From: Pseudomonadota bacterium
Lineage (GTDB): Bacteria; Pseudomonadota; Gammaproteobacteria; Steroidobacterales; Woeseiaceae
DNA length: 62,093 nt
Direction: 5' to 3'
Assembly: GCA_027618995.1 (NCBI GenBank)
Contig: JAQCGO010000009.1
Coordinates: 1-62,093, forward strand
Of the stretch, positions 32,320 through 40,592 are shown piece after piece (the first letter of the stretch is position 1; every line of letters begins with the position of its first letter). The position numbers and the translations under genes are program-made. A model generated the notes under the pieces. It did no database searches, was not told the DNA's origin, and worked only from the letters and a program-made list of their open reading frames with translations.

Positions 32320-32560
32320 CTTTCCATGCAAATCAACATTATTATTTGTTCAGTGTGCCGCTACACCGCTGTGGCGATCTGGATGTCCTTGGTGCCACAC
32401 GGAAGATCACCCTCCCGGTGACCGGGAACGGCGCGATCCTCAGGTACCTGATCAACTCTTTCTTTGACGCCCCGCGCGATTGGATGTACAGCGACAGGTA
32501 GAACGTCTCGTGTGACACCTAGGAGCACTCATCATCCGGGAAGGTGCACCAGCGCCCCGG
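32320..32560 (-). pseudogene. Decayed IS30-family transposase fragment
   Basis: On the minus strand, frame pieces read TFPDDECS-stop-VSHETFYLSLYIQSRGASKKEL, then after a frameshift REGDLPCGTKDIQIATAV-stop-RHTEQIIML. These line up in order with the IS30 transposase blocks FPDD..MRVSHETIYxSLFIQARG, WEGDLxxG..xAIATLVERxTR..ML. Two stops and a frameshift show it is dead. The rest of the 430-bp gap between the tRNA terminator and 32708 has no gene that I can support. Confidence 0.8.
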
Positions 32561-32707
32561 ACAAATATTTGTAACAGCATCATGGTGCACAGCCGGGCCT
32601 GTGGTGTCCGGATTGCGGTCATTGCCCGAGCTTCTTCGCGGATGGTCATTTTTCCTCCGTTTCGCTAGACTCGGTAAACTCCATGGGCTGAAAAAGAGGA
32701 TAACAAA

Positions 32708-33556
32708 ATGCGGGAATTCTCACTATCGCGTCGCGCAATGTTGGGCAGTACCGCTGCACTGGGCCTTATGGGAATGGCGGCACCATGCATCGCGCCGGCA
32801 TCGGCCCCTACGACCAAGCGCGTTCCCGGATTTCAACTGTATACGGTCCGGGCATCGATGGCGACGGATGTGCCAGGTACGCTGCGTGCGATCGCCGGCA
32901 TCGGTTATCACGAAGTCGAATTTGCCGGCTACGGCGATCACTCGGCCCGGCAGATACGGGGCCTGCTTGACGAACTCGGTCTGCAATCGCCCAGCTCGCA
33001 TATGAATGCGCAACTGCTACGCAGTGATCCGCTGCCGCTGATCGAAACGGCAATCGAAATCGGCCACGATTACGTGACGATCGCCTACTTGAACCCTGAA
33101 GACCGGCAAACCATCGACGATTACAAGGGTTGGGCGGACACGCTCAACCGCGTCGGTGAGTTGTGCCGCGAAAACGGATTGCGGGTGGCCTATCACAATC
33201 ACGACTTTGAATTCACGTCACTTGGTGGTCAGGTGCCCTTTGATATTCTGCTCGACGAAACGGATCCTGCGCTGGTTGACTTCGAACTGGACTTCTTCTG
33301 GGTGCGTAAAGCCGGGCAGGACATCGTTCAGGTCCTGAGCAGGGCGCCCAACCGCTTTGCGATGGCACACATTAAAGACATGAACGAACAAGGCGAAATG
33401 GCGGACGTCGGTACCGGTGTCATCGACTTCCGGGATATTCTCGGTAACGAAGCCGCGTCCGGACTCCGTCACTTTTTTGTGGAACACGACCAGCCATCAG
33501 ATCCGTTCAAGTCCGCGGCAATCAGTCGCCCCGCGCTGGCGTCGATTCTAGACTAA
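32708..33556 (+). CDS. Tat-exported sugar phosphate isomerase/epimerase-like TIM-barrel protein
   Basis: 282 residues. N-terminal twin-arginine signal (LSRRAMLGSTAALGLMGMAA, about residues 6-25) then an AP-endonuclease-2/xylose-isomerase-like barrel (PF01261 type): FQLYTVRASM, YHEVEFAGYG, LRVAYHNHDFEF, VDFELDFFWVRKAG and FFVEHDQ supply the metal-site Glu/His/Asp residues. Related secreted enzymes act on keto-sugars in 3-keto-glycoside pathways, here an inference from neighbours. Converges with the Gfo/Idh/MocA gene with a 4-bp overlap. Confidence 0.88.
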   Translation: MREFSLSRRAMLGSTAALGLMGMAAPCIAPASAPTTKRVPGFQLYTVRASMATDVPGTLRAIAGIGYHEVEFAGYGDHSARQIRGLLDELGLQSPSSHMNAQLLRSDPLPLIETAIEIGHDYVTIAYLNPEDRQTIDDYKGWADTLNRVGELCRENGLRVAYHNHDFEFTSLGGQVPFDILLDETDPALVDFELDFFWVRKAGQDIVQVLSRAPNRFAMAHIKDMNEQGEMADVGTGVIDFRDILGNEAASGLRHFFVEHDQPSDPFKSAAISRPALASILD

Positions 33557-34710
33557 AGCGCTACCCAGCCTGCGCCGGATTCACTTGAACGCACGGCGGC
33601 CTCGACAAAGGCAACCCCTTTGAGGCCGTCCTCGCCGGCAGGAAACACGAGCTCAGCATCGACGTTGCTGCCATCACGATGGGCCCGGATCGCGGCCGCG
33701 ATCTCGGTATAAATGCTCGCAAATGCCTCGAGGTAACCCTCGGGGTGGCCAGCGGGAATTCGACTCATGCGACATGCATCCGCACCCGCAGCTGCGCCGC
33801 CGCGAGTGATTCTCTGTGCCGAACCGCCGAGTGTCGTGAACCAGAGTTCATTGGGTGCTTCCTGCCGCCAGCTGAGGCCGCCTTTGTCGCCATAGACACG
33901 CAGTGACAGGCCATTCTCGTTACCGACCGCAACCTGGCTGGCCCACAACATGCCTTTTGCGCCGCCTTTAAAGCGCAACAACAGCGCCGCGTTGTCGTCG
34001 AGGCGACGACCCTCGACGAAACGCGAGAGGTCCGCGCACAACGATTCGAGAGTCAGGCCTGTAACGAACGTCGCAAGTTGATAAGCGTGGGTTCCGATAT
34101 CGCCTATGCAGCCACCCGCCCCCGATTTCGCGGGATCGGTGCGCCAGGCGGCCTGCTTCTGTCCTGTCTGCTCGATTGCATCGGCGAGCCAGTCCTGTGC
34201 GTATTCCGCCTGCACCAGCCGGATGTTACCGAGTTCGCCACTGGCAACCATTGCCCTGGCCTGGCGAATCATCGGGTATCCCGAGTAGTTGTAGGTCACG
34301 GCGAGAATGCGGTTGGCGCGCGCTGCAGCATCGATCAGTTCCCGCGACTGCTCGCTTGTTACGGTCAGCGGCTTGTCGCAGATGACATGAATGCCCGCGT
34401 CGAGAAATGCCTTTGCGATAGGGTGATGCAGGTGATTCGGAGTGACGACGGCGACGACTTCGATGCCGTCCTCACGGGCTGCCTCGGCCGCAGCCATGTC
34501 AGCAAAGTTTGCGTACGAGCGCTCATCATCGATACCAATTTCGCGTGCCGAGGCCGCTGCGCGTTGCGGGTCGGACGACAGCGCCCCGGCGACGAGCACG
34601 TATTCATCGTCGATCCGGGCCGCAATACGATGCACGTTGCCGATCAATGCTCCCTGTCCGCCGCCGACCATGCCGAGTCGAATCCGCCGGCCGCTCAATT
34701 TGCTACTCAT
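33553..34710 (-). CDS. Gfo/Idh/MocA-family NAD(P)-dependent oxidoreductase
   Basis: 385 residues. Rossmann N-domain with RLGMVGGGQGALIGNVHR, VVTPNHLHHPIAKAFLDAG and the catalytic Lys motif HVICDKPLTV. C-domain with GAGGCIGDIGTHAYQLATF carrying the active-site Asp and His. The ATGA overlap with the downstream-barrel partner (34707-34710) shows translation coupling. A paralogue with the same landmarks (HRxAA, AGAxSSD, GHPxGYLEAFA) is at 57228. Probable role: reduction/oxidation of a keto-sugar. Confidence 0.93.
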   Translation of the reverse strand: MSSKLSGRRIRLGMVGGGQGALIGNVHRIAARIDDEYVLVAGALSSDPQRAAASAREIGIDDERSYANFADMAAAEAAREDGIEVVAVVTPNHLHHPIAKAFLDAGIHVICDKPLTVTSEQSRELIDAAARANRILAVTYNYSGYPMIRQARAMVASGELGNIRLVQAEYAQDWLADAIEQTGQKQAAWRTDPAKSGAGGCIGDIGTHAYQLATFVTGLTLESLCADLSRFVEGRRLDDNAALLLRFKGGAKGMLWASQVAVGNENGLSLRVYGDKGGLSWRQEAPNELWFTTLGGSAQRITRGGAAAGADACRMSRIPAGHPEGYLEAFASIYTEIAAAIRAHRDGSNVDAELVFPAGEDGLKGVAFVEAAVRSSESGAGWVAL

Positions 34711-35774
34711 TTGGGGTTCCGGCCAAGACCCAGCACCGCACGATTTGTATCGGCATCAATGTCCGTGGCGGCGAAATCGTCAAACGCGCGTTCGGTCACG
34801 CGAATTATGTGATCGGCAATGAACTTCGCCCCCTCGCGTGCCCCATCCTCGGGGTGTTTGAGGCAGCACTCCCATTCGAGTACGGCCCAGCCAGTGAAGT
34901 TGTATTGCGCGAATCTGGAGAAGATGCCGCGAAAATCGATCTGGCCATCGCCCAGAGAGCGAAAGCGACCGGCGCGATCGGCCCACGGCTGGTAGCCACC
35001 GTAAACGCCCTTGCGTCCGGTCGGATTCAGCTCCGCATCCTTGACATGGAACATTTTGATGCGCTCATGATAGATGTCGATGTGTTGCAGGTAGTCGAGG
35101 GCCTGCAGTACGTAATGACTCGGGTCATAGAGCATGTTGCAGCGGGGATGATTGTCGACTCGCTCCAGGAACATCTCAAAGGTGATGCCATCGTGCAGGT
35201 CCTCGCCCGGATGAATCTCGTAACACAGGTTGACCCCGGCCTCGTCAAAAGTATCGAGAATCGGCCGCCAGCGATTCGCCAGTTCGTCGAACGCCTCTTC
35301 GACGAGCCCCGCCGGCCGCGGCGGCCAGGGATACACGTAAGGCCACGCCAGCGCCCCCGAGAACGTTACATGCTCGGTTAGCCCCAGGTTTGCGGACGCT
35401 TTTGCAGCATGTAACAACTGCTCGACGGCCCATCGTTGCCGGGCATTGGGATTGCCCCGTACTTCGGGCGCTGCAAAGCCGTCGAACAACGCGTCGTAGG
35501 CCGGGTGAACAGCAACGAGTTGTCCCTGCAAATGTGTCGACAACTCAGTGACCTGTATGCCGTGCGTATCCAGAATCGCACGCAAATCGTCACAGTAGGA
35601 TTTGCTTTCCGCCGCCTGTGCGAGATCGATGAACCGGAGGTCCCAACTCGGAATCTGCACGCCAACGAAACCAAGCGAGGCTGCCCACTCGGCAATGCTG
35701 TCAAGATTATTGAACGGTGCCTCGTCCCCAGCGAACTGGGCAAGAAAAATCGCGGGACCTTTTATAGTTTTCAT
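34707..35774 (-). CDS. Sugar phosphate isomerase/epimerase-family TIM-barrel protein
   Basis: 355 residues, no signal peptide. Xylose-isomerase-like barrel with FVGVQIPSWDLRF, VNLCYEIHPGEDLHDG (Glu and His metal ligands), YDPSHYVLQALDYLQ, MFHVKDAEL and WAVLEWECC (final Glu). First gene of a two-gene operon with the Gfo/Idh/MocA oxidoreductase. The exact sugar is unknown; homologues often occur in inositol, keto-glucose or C-glycoside catabolism. Confidence 0.9.
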   Translation of the reverse strand: MKTIKGPAIFLAQFAGDEAPFNNLDSIAEWAASLGFVGVQIPSWDLRFIDLAQAAESKSYCDDLRAILDTHGIQVTELSTHLQGQLVAVHPAYDALFDGFAAPEVRGNPNARQRWAVEQLLHAAKASANLGLTEHVTFSGALAWPYVYPWPPRPAGLVEEAFDELANRWRPILDTFDEAGVNLCYEIHPGEDLHDGITFEMFLERVDNHPRCNMLYDPSHYVLQALDYLQHIDIYHERIKMFHVKDAELNPTGRKGVYGGYQPWADRAGRFRSLGDGQIDFRGIFSRFAQYNFTGWAVLEWECCLKHPEDGAREGAKFIADHIIRVTERAFDDFAATDIDADTNRAVLGLGRNPK

Positions 35775-35857
35775 TAGATCTGCCGGCTGTTGTCAACTGC
35801 CCAAGAATGAACGTGCCCGCCGCATATTTCAAGGACGGGAATCTGGCCGCATCGATC

Positions 35858-36814
35858 TCAACTACCAGGCGTGATGACGATGTTGCGGAACTCGATAGGC
35901 CCATGATCGCCCTGCAACATCAGCGGACCGGCGCTTTCTTCATCGCTGTCGAGCGCACCGCCCGTGATCCCCGGAATCTCGTGCTGCGAGATCACTTCTA
36001 TCCCGTTGAGTTTGATGGAGATTCGCCGGCCAATGAGCTCGATGTGCATCGACTGCCAGTCGTTCGGTCTCGCGGCCGCGTTCGTTCGTGGTGCGATGAA
36101 GCCATACAACCCGCCGATGCGCAGCGAGTCGACGGCCATGCCCCGGTCGTCCTGGATCTGGACTTCGTAGCGGCCCCTGAGATAGACGCCGCTGTTGCTC
36201 CCCGGCGGATAACGAAACTCGAGCTGCAACCTGAAATCATCGAAGCGCGCCTCGGTAACCAGATCCACGCAAGGTGGCGTCGCGCTCAGGATCCCGCTCG
36301 CGACGGTCCAGCAACCAGCATGATTCGGGGACCTCGGGCGCCAGCCCGACAACCCGGCACCGATCAAATCGACCGGCTCGTCCCACTTGCCCACCTCCGT
36401 ATGTGCCAGCGACGGCGCCCGGACCCCGGTCCACGTAAAGCTTTCGCAATCGCCGATGCGGGTCTGTCCGGACAGGCGATCACCCTCGAGCATACCGTCG
36501 AAGATGAGCTCGCCTTCGCCCCATTGCTCCCACTGCAGGGGTATGCGTACCTGCAGGCGATCGTCAGCAAAACTCACGGTTGTTGCGTGCCGCTTGCTGC
36601 CGGATTGCCCGACAAAATCCGCCATCAACTCGGTTTCCTTACGCAGGCGGATCTCCACCCATGACGGATATTCCCCGCCCGGTCCCTGCACGGTCAGGTC
36701 CCAGCGGCCCAGTATGGGATCCGCAAACCCGCGTGGCGGCGACTCTTCGGCACTTGCTGTGGCCGCGAGCAGAAGCGCAACGGCCGGGAATACGCTGCTG
36801 ACTTTGAGTTTCAT
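35858..36814 (-). CDS. Secreted DUF1080 (3-keto-glycoside hydrolase-like) protein with extra N-terminal domain
   Basis: 318 residues; signal peptide VFPAVALLLAATASA (about residues 8-22). Residues 28-130 form a beta-rich module (RWDLTVQGPGGEYPSWVEIR). Residues 145-318 are the concanavalin-like DUF1080 fold: LQLEFRYPPGSNSGVYLRGR, YEVQIQDDRG, DWQSMHIELIGRRISIKLNG, GPLMLQGDHGPIEFRNI. DUF1080 proteins have been shown to cleave 3-keto-glycosides. It faces the GMC dehydrogenase cluster divergently (about 90 bp). Confidence 0.87.
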   Translation of the reverse strand: MKLKVSSVFPAVALLLAATASAEESPPRGFADPILGRWDLTVQGPGGEYPSWVEIRLRKETELMADFVGQSGSKRHATTVSFADDRLQVRIPLQWEQWGEGELIFDGMLEGDRLSGQTRIGDCESFTWTGVRAPSLAHTEVGKWDEPVDLIGAGLSGWRPRSPNHAGCWTVASGILSATPPCVDLVTEARFDDFRLQLEFRYPPGSNSGVYLRGRYEVQIQDDRGMAVDSLRIGGLYGFIAPRTNAAARPNDWQSMHIELIGRRISIKLNGIEVISQHEIPGITGGALDSDEESAGPLMLQGDHGPIEFRNIVITPGS

Positions 36815-36907
36815 AACCCGATGCTACAATACCCGCGCATGGCTTGCGATACACTGACAACCCGATAAGCAAATTCACTAACCAAGGGCCACCCTGGAAT
36901 ATCGAGC

Positions 36908-38593
36908 ATGGCAACAGAAACCTACGACGCAATTGTAGTCGGCTCCGGCATCTCGGGAGGCTGGGCCGCGAAGGAACTGACGGAAAAGGGACTGAATGTG
37001 CTGCTGCTCGAGCGCGGCAAGAATGTTGAACACATCAAGGACTACGTCAACGCGCGCAAGGCGCCATGGGAGTACCCGCACCGCGGCGGCCGGACCTACG
37101 CAATGGAGGAAGCGTATCCGGTCCTGAAGCGGGATTACCCCCTCAACGAGAAAAATCTCGACTGGTGGGCCTCGGACCGCGATTCACCGTACACCGAAGT
37201 CAAGCGCTTCGACTGGTATCGCGGCTACCAGGTGGGCGGGCGATCATTGATCTGGGGCCGTGTCAGTTTACGGCTCAGCGATCTCGACTTCGAAGGGAAT
37301 GCGAAAGACGGTGTCGCGGTGGACTGGCCGATACGCTACGCGGATATCGCACCGTGGTATTCGCACGTCGAGCGCCATGCCGGCATTTCGGGCTCGGTCG
37401 AGCACATGCCGCAGTACCCGGACGGCGAGTTCATGCCGCCGATTCCTTTGAACTGCGCGGAGGAGCTGGTCGCGAAGCGCGTGCGCGGCGAGTTCGACGG
37501 CAAGCGGCGCATTGTGAACGCGCGGGTCGCCAACATCACTCAAGCATTGCCCGGACGAGCGCCTTGTCAATACCGGGACGCTTGCTGGCTGGGGTGCCCT
37601 CACGGCGCCTATTTCAGCACACAGTCTTCGACATTACCGGCGGCGATGGCGACCAATCGCCTGACGCTAAAGCCCTGGTCCATTGTGACTGAGCTCATCT
37701 ACGATAAGGACAAGCGGCGAGCGTCCGGTGTGCGGGTGATCGACGCGGTCACCGAGACGACTACCGAATACAACGCGAAGATTGTGTTTCTTTGCGCGTC
37801 GGCCCTCAACTCGACCTGGCTCCTGATGCGCTCAGCGAAGGATGTGTGGCCGGAAGGTCTCGGTTCCAGTTCCGGTCAGCTGGGCCGCAATCTCATGGAC
37901 CACCATTTCCGTGTCGGGGCTTCGGGCCGTATCGACGATCCGGCGGTCAATGACAAGTATTACTACGGCCGCCGACCTTGCGGCTTTTACATTCCGCGTT
38001 ATCGAAACGTGGAACGACAGGATCGCGACTACCTGCGCGGTTTCGGCTACCAGGGCAGCGCAAGTCGTGACGGCTGGTCGCGTGCCGTGCGGGAGCTGGG
38101 TGTCGGCGGGGAATTCAAGGACGAGATGGCGAGGCCGGGCGACTGGCAAATCGGCGCGACCGCATTCGGCGAGATGCTGCCGAACCCGGACAACCGCATA
38201 ACCATCGACGAGACCCGCACGGACAAATGGCATCTGCCGGTCCTCGCAATCGACTGCGCGATCGGGGAAAACGAACACCGGATGCGCGTCGACATGATGA
38301 ACGACATGGCCGAGACGCTCAACGCAGCCGGCGTGAAGGACGTCAGCGCGTTCGAACGCGACTACGCGCCGGGCATGGGCATCCACGAAATGGGCACGGC
38401 ACGTATGGGACGCGATCCGAAGACGTCGGTTTTGAATGGCTGGAACCAGGTTTGGGATGCACAGAATGTGTTCGTCACGGACGGCGCGTGCATGACTTCC
38501 TCCGGTTGCCAAAATCCGTCCTTGACCTACATGGCACTGACCGCGCGTGCCGCTGACTATGCCGTCAACGAACTGAAGCGCAGGAATCTTTAG
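36908..38593 (+). CDS. GMC-family FAD-dependent oxidoreductase (sugar dehydrogenase large subunit-like)
   Basis: 561 residues. FAD-binding VGSGISGGWAAKEL (about 11-24) and LLLERG; QVGGRSLIWGRVSLRL; active-site region GIHEMGTARMG and TDGACMTSSGCQNPSLTYMA with the catalytic His/Asn pair zone. Its operon partner encodes a gluconate-2-dehydrogenase-subunit-3-like protein, the arrangement of membrane-linked sugar 3-dehydrogenases and gluconate dehydrogenase. Probable role: C3 oxidation of a glycoside or sugar, with electrons passed to a cytochrome not found in the window. Confidence 0.92.
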   Translation: MATETYDAIVVGSGISGGWAAKELTEKGLNVLLLERGKNVEHIKDYVNARKAPWEYPHRGGRTYAMEEAYPVLKRDYPLNEKNLDWWASDRDSPYTEVKRFDWYRGYQVGGRSLIWGRVSLRLSDLDFEGNAKDGVAVDWPIRYADIAPWYSHVERHAGISGSVEHMPQYPDGEFMPPIPLNCAEELVAKRVRGEFDGKRRIVNARVANITQALPGRAPCQYRDACWLGCPHGAYFSTQSSTLPAAMATNRLTLKPWSIVTELIYDKDKRRASGVRVIDAVTETTTEYNAKIVFLCASALNSTWLLMRSAKDVWPEGLGSSSGQLGRNLMDHHFRVGASGRIDDPAVNDKYYYGRRPCGFYIPRYRNVERQDRDYLRGFGYQGSASRDGWSRAVRELGVGGEFKDEMARPGDWQIGATAFGEMLPNPDNRITIDETRTDKWHLPVLAIDCAIGENEHRMRVDMMNDMAETLNAAGVKDVSAFERDYAPGMGIHEMGTARMGRDPKTSVLNGWNQVWDAQNVFVTDGACMTSSGCQNPSLTYMALTARAADYAVNELKRRNL

Positions 38594-38601
38594 GCTTTTC
38601 T

Positions 38602-39228
38602 ATGACGAACAAAAATTCACAGCCTCTGCTCTGGACACGCCGGGAAGCGATCCTGAGAGCGAGTGCGGCTCTCGGTGGTGCGACACTTATCGGTCAGGCA
38701 CTGATGTTGGCCGGTTGCGAGCGCGATCCGGCCGAAGCACCGGCGGCAAAGGATCCTCGAGACGAGTTGTTTAGCGATGCGGACGTGGCGCTGCTGGACG
38801 AGATCGCCGAGACCATATTGCCGGAAACCGACACACCCGGCGCTAAAGCCGCTGGTGTCGGTCCGTTTATCGCCCTGATGGTCACCGACACTTATTCTCC
38901 GCAGGATCAGGGCGTGTTCAAGGAGGGGTTGGCGACAATCGACCGTGAATGCCAGCAGACCTACGGCAAGAACTTCGTCGAATTGTCGTCAGCAGAGCGG
39001 CTGGGCATTGCCGAACGCCTCGACCGTGAGCAGTTTGACGCAGGCGACGCGGTGCATTATTTCCGCATGTTGAAAGAATTGACGGTACTGGGGTTCTTCA
39101 CTTCGGAGACCGCGTACAACGAGATACTCGAGTACGTTGAGTCGCCGGGTCGCTACGACGGCTGCAGGGAACTTGGCCCGGATGTGCGCATGCTCGCCGG
39201 CCATGGCTCGGGCCCATTCAACACGTGA
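38602..39228 (+). CDS. Gluconate 2-dehydrogenase subunit 3-family protein
   Basis: 208 residues. N-terminal Tat-like signal (WTRREAILRASAALGGATLI, about 11-30) ending in a lipobox-like LAGC. The rest is the PF13618 helical domain with LLDEIAETILPETDTPGAKA and LGFFTSETAYNEILEYV. Small subunit that accompanies and exports the GMC flavoprotein encoded 8 bp upstream. Its stop overlaps the next DUF1080 start as GTGA. Confidence 0.92.
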   Translation: MTNKNSQPLLWTRREAILRASAALGGATLIGQALMLAGCERDPAEAPAAKDPRDELFSDADVALLDEIAETILPETDTPGAKAAGVGPFIALMVTDTYSPQDQGVFKEGLATIDRECQQTYGKNFVELSSAERLGIAERLDREQFDAGDAVHYFRMLKELTVLGFFTSETAYNEILEYVESPGRYDGCRELGPDVRMLAGHGSGPFNT

Positions 39229-39995
39229 TACGCGTATTGGCATTGCTGCCGCTGCTGGCTGGCTGCGCGGAGCCTGGTGAAAAGTGGATCCCGCTTTTCG
39301 ACGGTGAGAGTCTCGATGGATGGACGCCGAAGATCAGCAGGTATCCGGCGGGAGTGAACTTCGCTGATACGTTTCGCGTTGAAGACGGTGCAATCACTGT
39401 CGCTTATGACGGCTACGATTCCTTCGACGCGAGATACGGACACCTGTTCTTTGAAACACCGTATACCCATTATCGATTGCGACTCGAGTACCGCTTCGTT
39501 GGCGAACAGGTACCCGGCGTCGAGGGGTGGGCATGGCGCAACAGCGGCGTGATGTTTCACGCCCAGGCGCCGGAATCGATGCCGGACGGACAGGATTTTC
39601 CAATCTCGATCGAGTTCCAGTTCCTGGGCGGCCGGGAGGACGGCGGGCCGCGGCCGACGGCCTCGATGTGTTCACCCGGTACGGAAGTAGACATCAGCGG
39701 CACGCGAGCCACTGACCATTGCATATCGGCGGCAGCGCCGACCATTGTGGGCGATGACTGGGTGCGGGTTGAATTGCTCGTTGAAGGTGCCGACCGCGCC
39801 GTGCATTACGTCGAGGGCGAGCCAGTGATCGAGTACGGCAACCTGTCCGTCGGCGGGGGCGTCGTCAACGGTTACGATCCGGCCATGAAGACCGACGGAA
39901 AACCGCTCTCTGGCGGCCGCATCGCACTACAGAGTGAAAGCCACCCGGTCCAGTTCCGGCGCATTGAACTACTGGATCTGCAGAACAGATCCTGA
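39225..39995 (+). CDS. DUF1080 (3-keto-glycoside hydrolase-like) lipoprotein
   Basis: 256 residues from a GTG start overlapping the upstream stop by 4 nt. Lipobox LLAGC at residues 11-15, then one DUF1080 fold: WIPLFDGESLDGWTPKI, HYRLRLEYRFVGEQVPG, NSGVMFHAQ, IEFQFLGG, DDWVRVELLVEG, and the closing GRIALQSESHPVQFRRIEL. Being translationally coupled to the GMC dehydrogenase subunits supports an oxidise-then-cleave pathway for a glycoside. Confidence 0.92.
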   Translation: MIRVLALLPLLAGCAEPGEKWIPLFDGESLDGWTPKISRYPAGVNFADTFRVEDGAITVAYDGYDSFDARYGHLFFETPYTHYRLRLEYRFVGEQVPGVEGWAWRNSGVMFHAQAPESMPDGQDFPISIEFQFLGGREDGGPRPTASMCSPGTEVDISGTRATDHCISAAAPTIVGDDWVRVELLVEGADRAVHYVEGEPVIEYGNLSVGGGVVNGYDPAMKTDGKPLSGGRIALQSESHPVQFRRIELLDLQNRS

Positions 39996-40054
39996 ATCAT
40001 GTTGTATTTGAGTAGACCTCAAATGCACAGGTCAAAGTAAAAGAGGAATTAAGA

Positions 40055-40498
40055 ATGCTCAGGAAACATTGGTTTACGCCTACTCTCGGATTGGCAATTT
40101 TCGCATCAGGCGTGATATCCGGGAGTTTCATTCAGTTCAACGGTGTTGCCGCGGCACAGTCACCCGATCGAGTGTTTGAGCTTCGGACCTACACAACACA
40201 TCCAGGTCGCCTCGACGCGCTACATGCGCGGTTCGAGGATCATACGATTGCGCTGTTTGAACGGCACGGAATGACGAACATCGCATATTTCGTTCCGCAA
40301 GATGCCCCGCTCGCCGAAAACACGCTTATCTATGTCCTGGCGCACGACAGTCGTGAGGCAGCCAAAGCCAGTTGGGCCGCATTCCAAGCAGATCCGGATT
40401 GGCAAAAGGCTCGCAAAGCATCGGAAAGTGACGGGCCGATTGTAGATAAAGTGGAAAACGTCTTCATGGATGCGACGGACTATTCGATGATGAAGTAA
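40055..40498 (+). CDS. Exported NIPSNAP-family protein
   Basis: 147 residues: signal peptide or anchor (LGLAIFASGVISGSFIQFNG, about 12-31), then a NIPSNAP/dimeric alpha-beta barrel domain starting VFELRTYTTHPGRLDALHAR and YVLAHDSREAAKASWAAFQADP. Ribosome site AGAGGAA precedes the ATG. NIPSNAP proteins commonly accompany secreted sugar-oxidation clusters; the function is unknown. Confidence 0.9.
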   Translation: MLRKHWFTPTLGLAIFASGVISGSFIQFNGVAAAQSPDRVFELRTYTTHPGRLDALHARFEDHTIALFERHGMTNIAYFVPQDAPLAENTLIYVLAHDSREAAKASWAAFQADPDWQKARKASESDGPIVDKVENVFMDATDYSMMK

Positions 40499-40592
40499 AA
40501 AGTCAGATTAGATTCGGCCTTTGCGGTTAGACTCGTTTCAGCAATTTTTTCGGAACCGCAAAAAAACAAATCCAAAAAGGGTATCGTTCTAG

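Noticed and set aside
32206-32421. Plus-strand small frame after tRNA-Met (71 codons)
   Set aside because: It begins in the tRNA and crosses the terminator and the IS30 remnant, so it is not a plausible gene.
34509-35381. 290-codon plus-strand frame opposite the Gfo/Idh/MocA and TIM-barrel genes
   Set aside because: It crosses the junction of two strongly supported minus-strand genes and carries no known motif.
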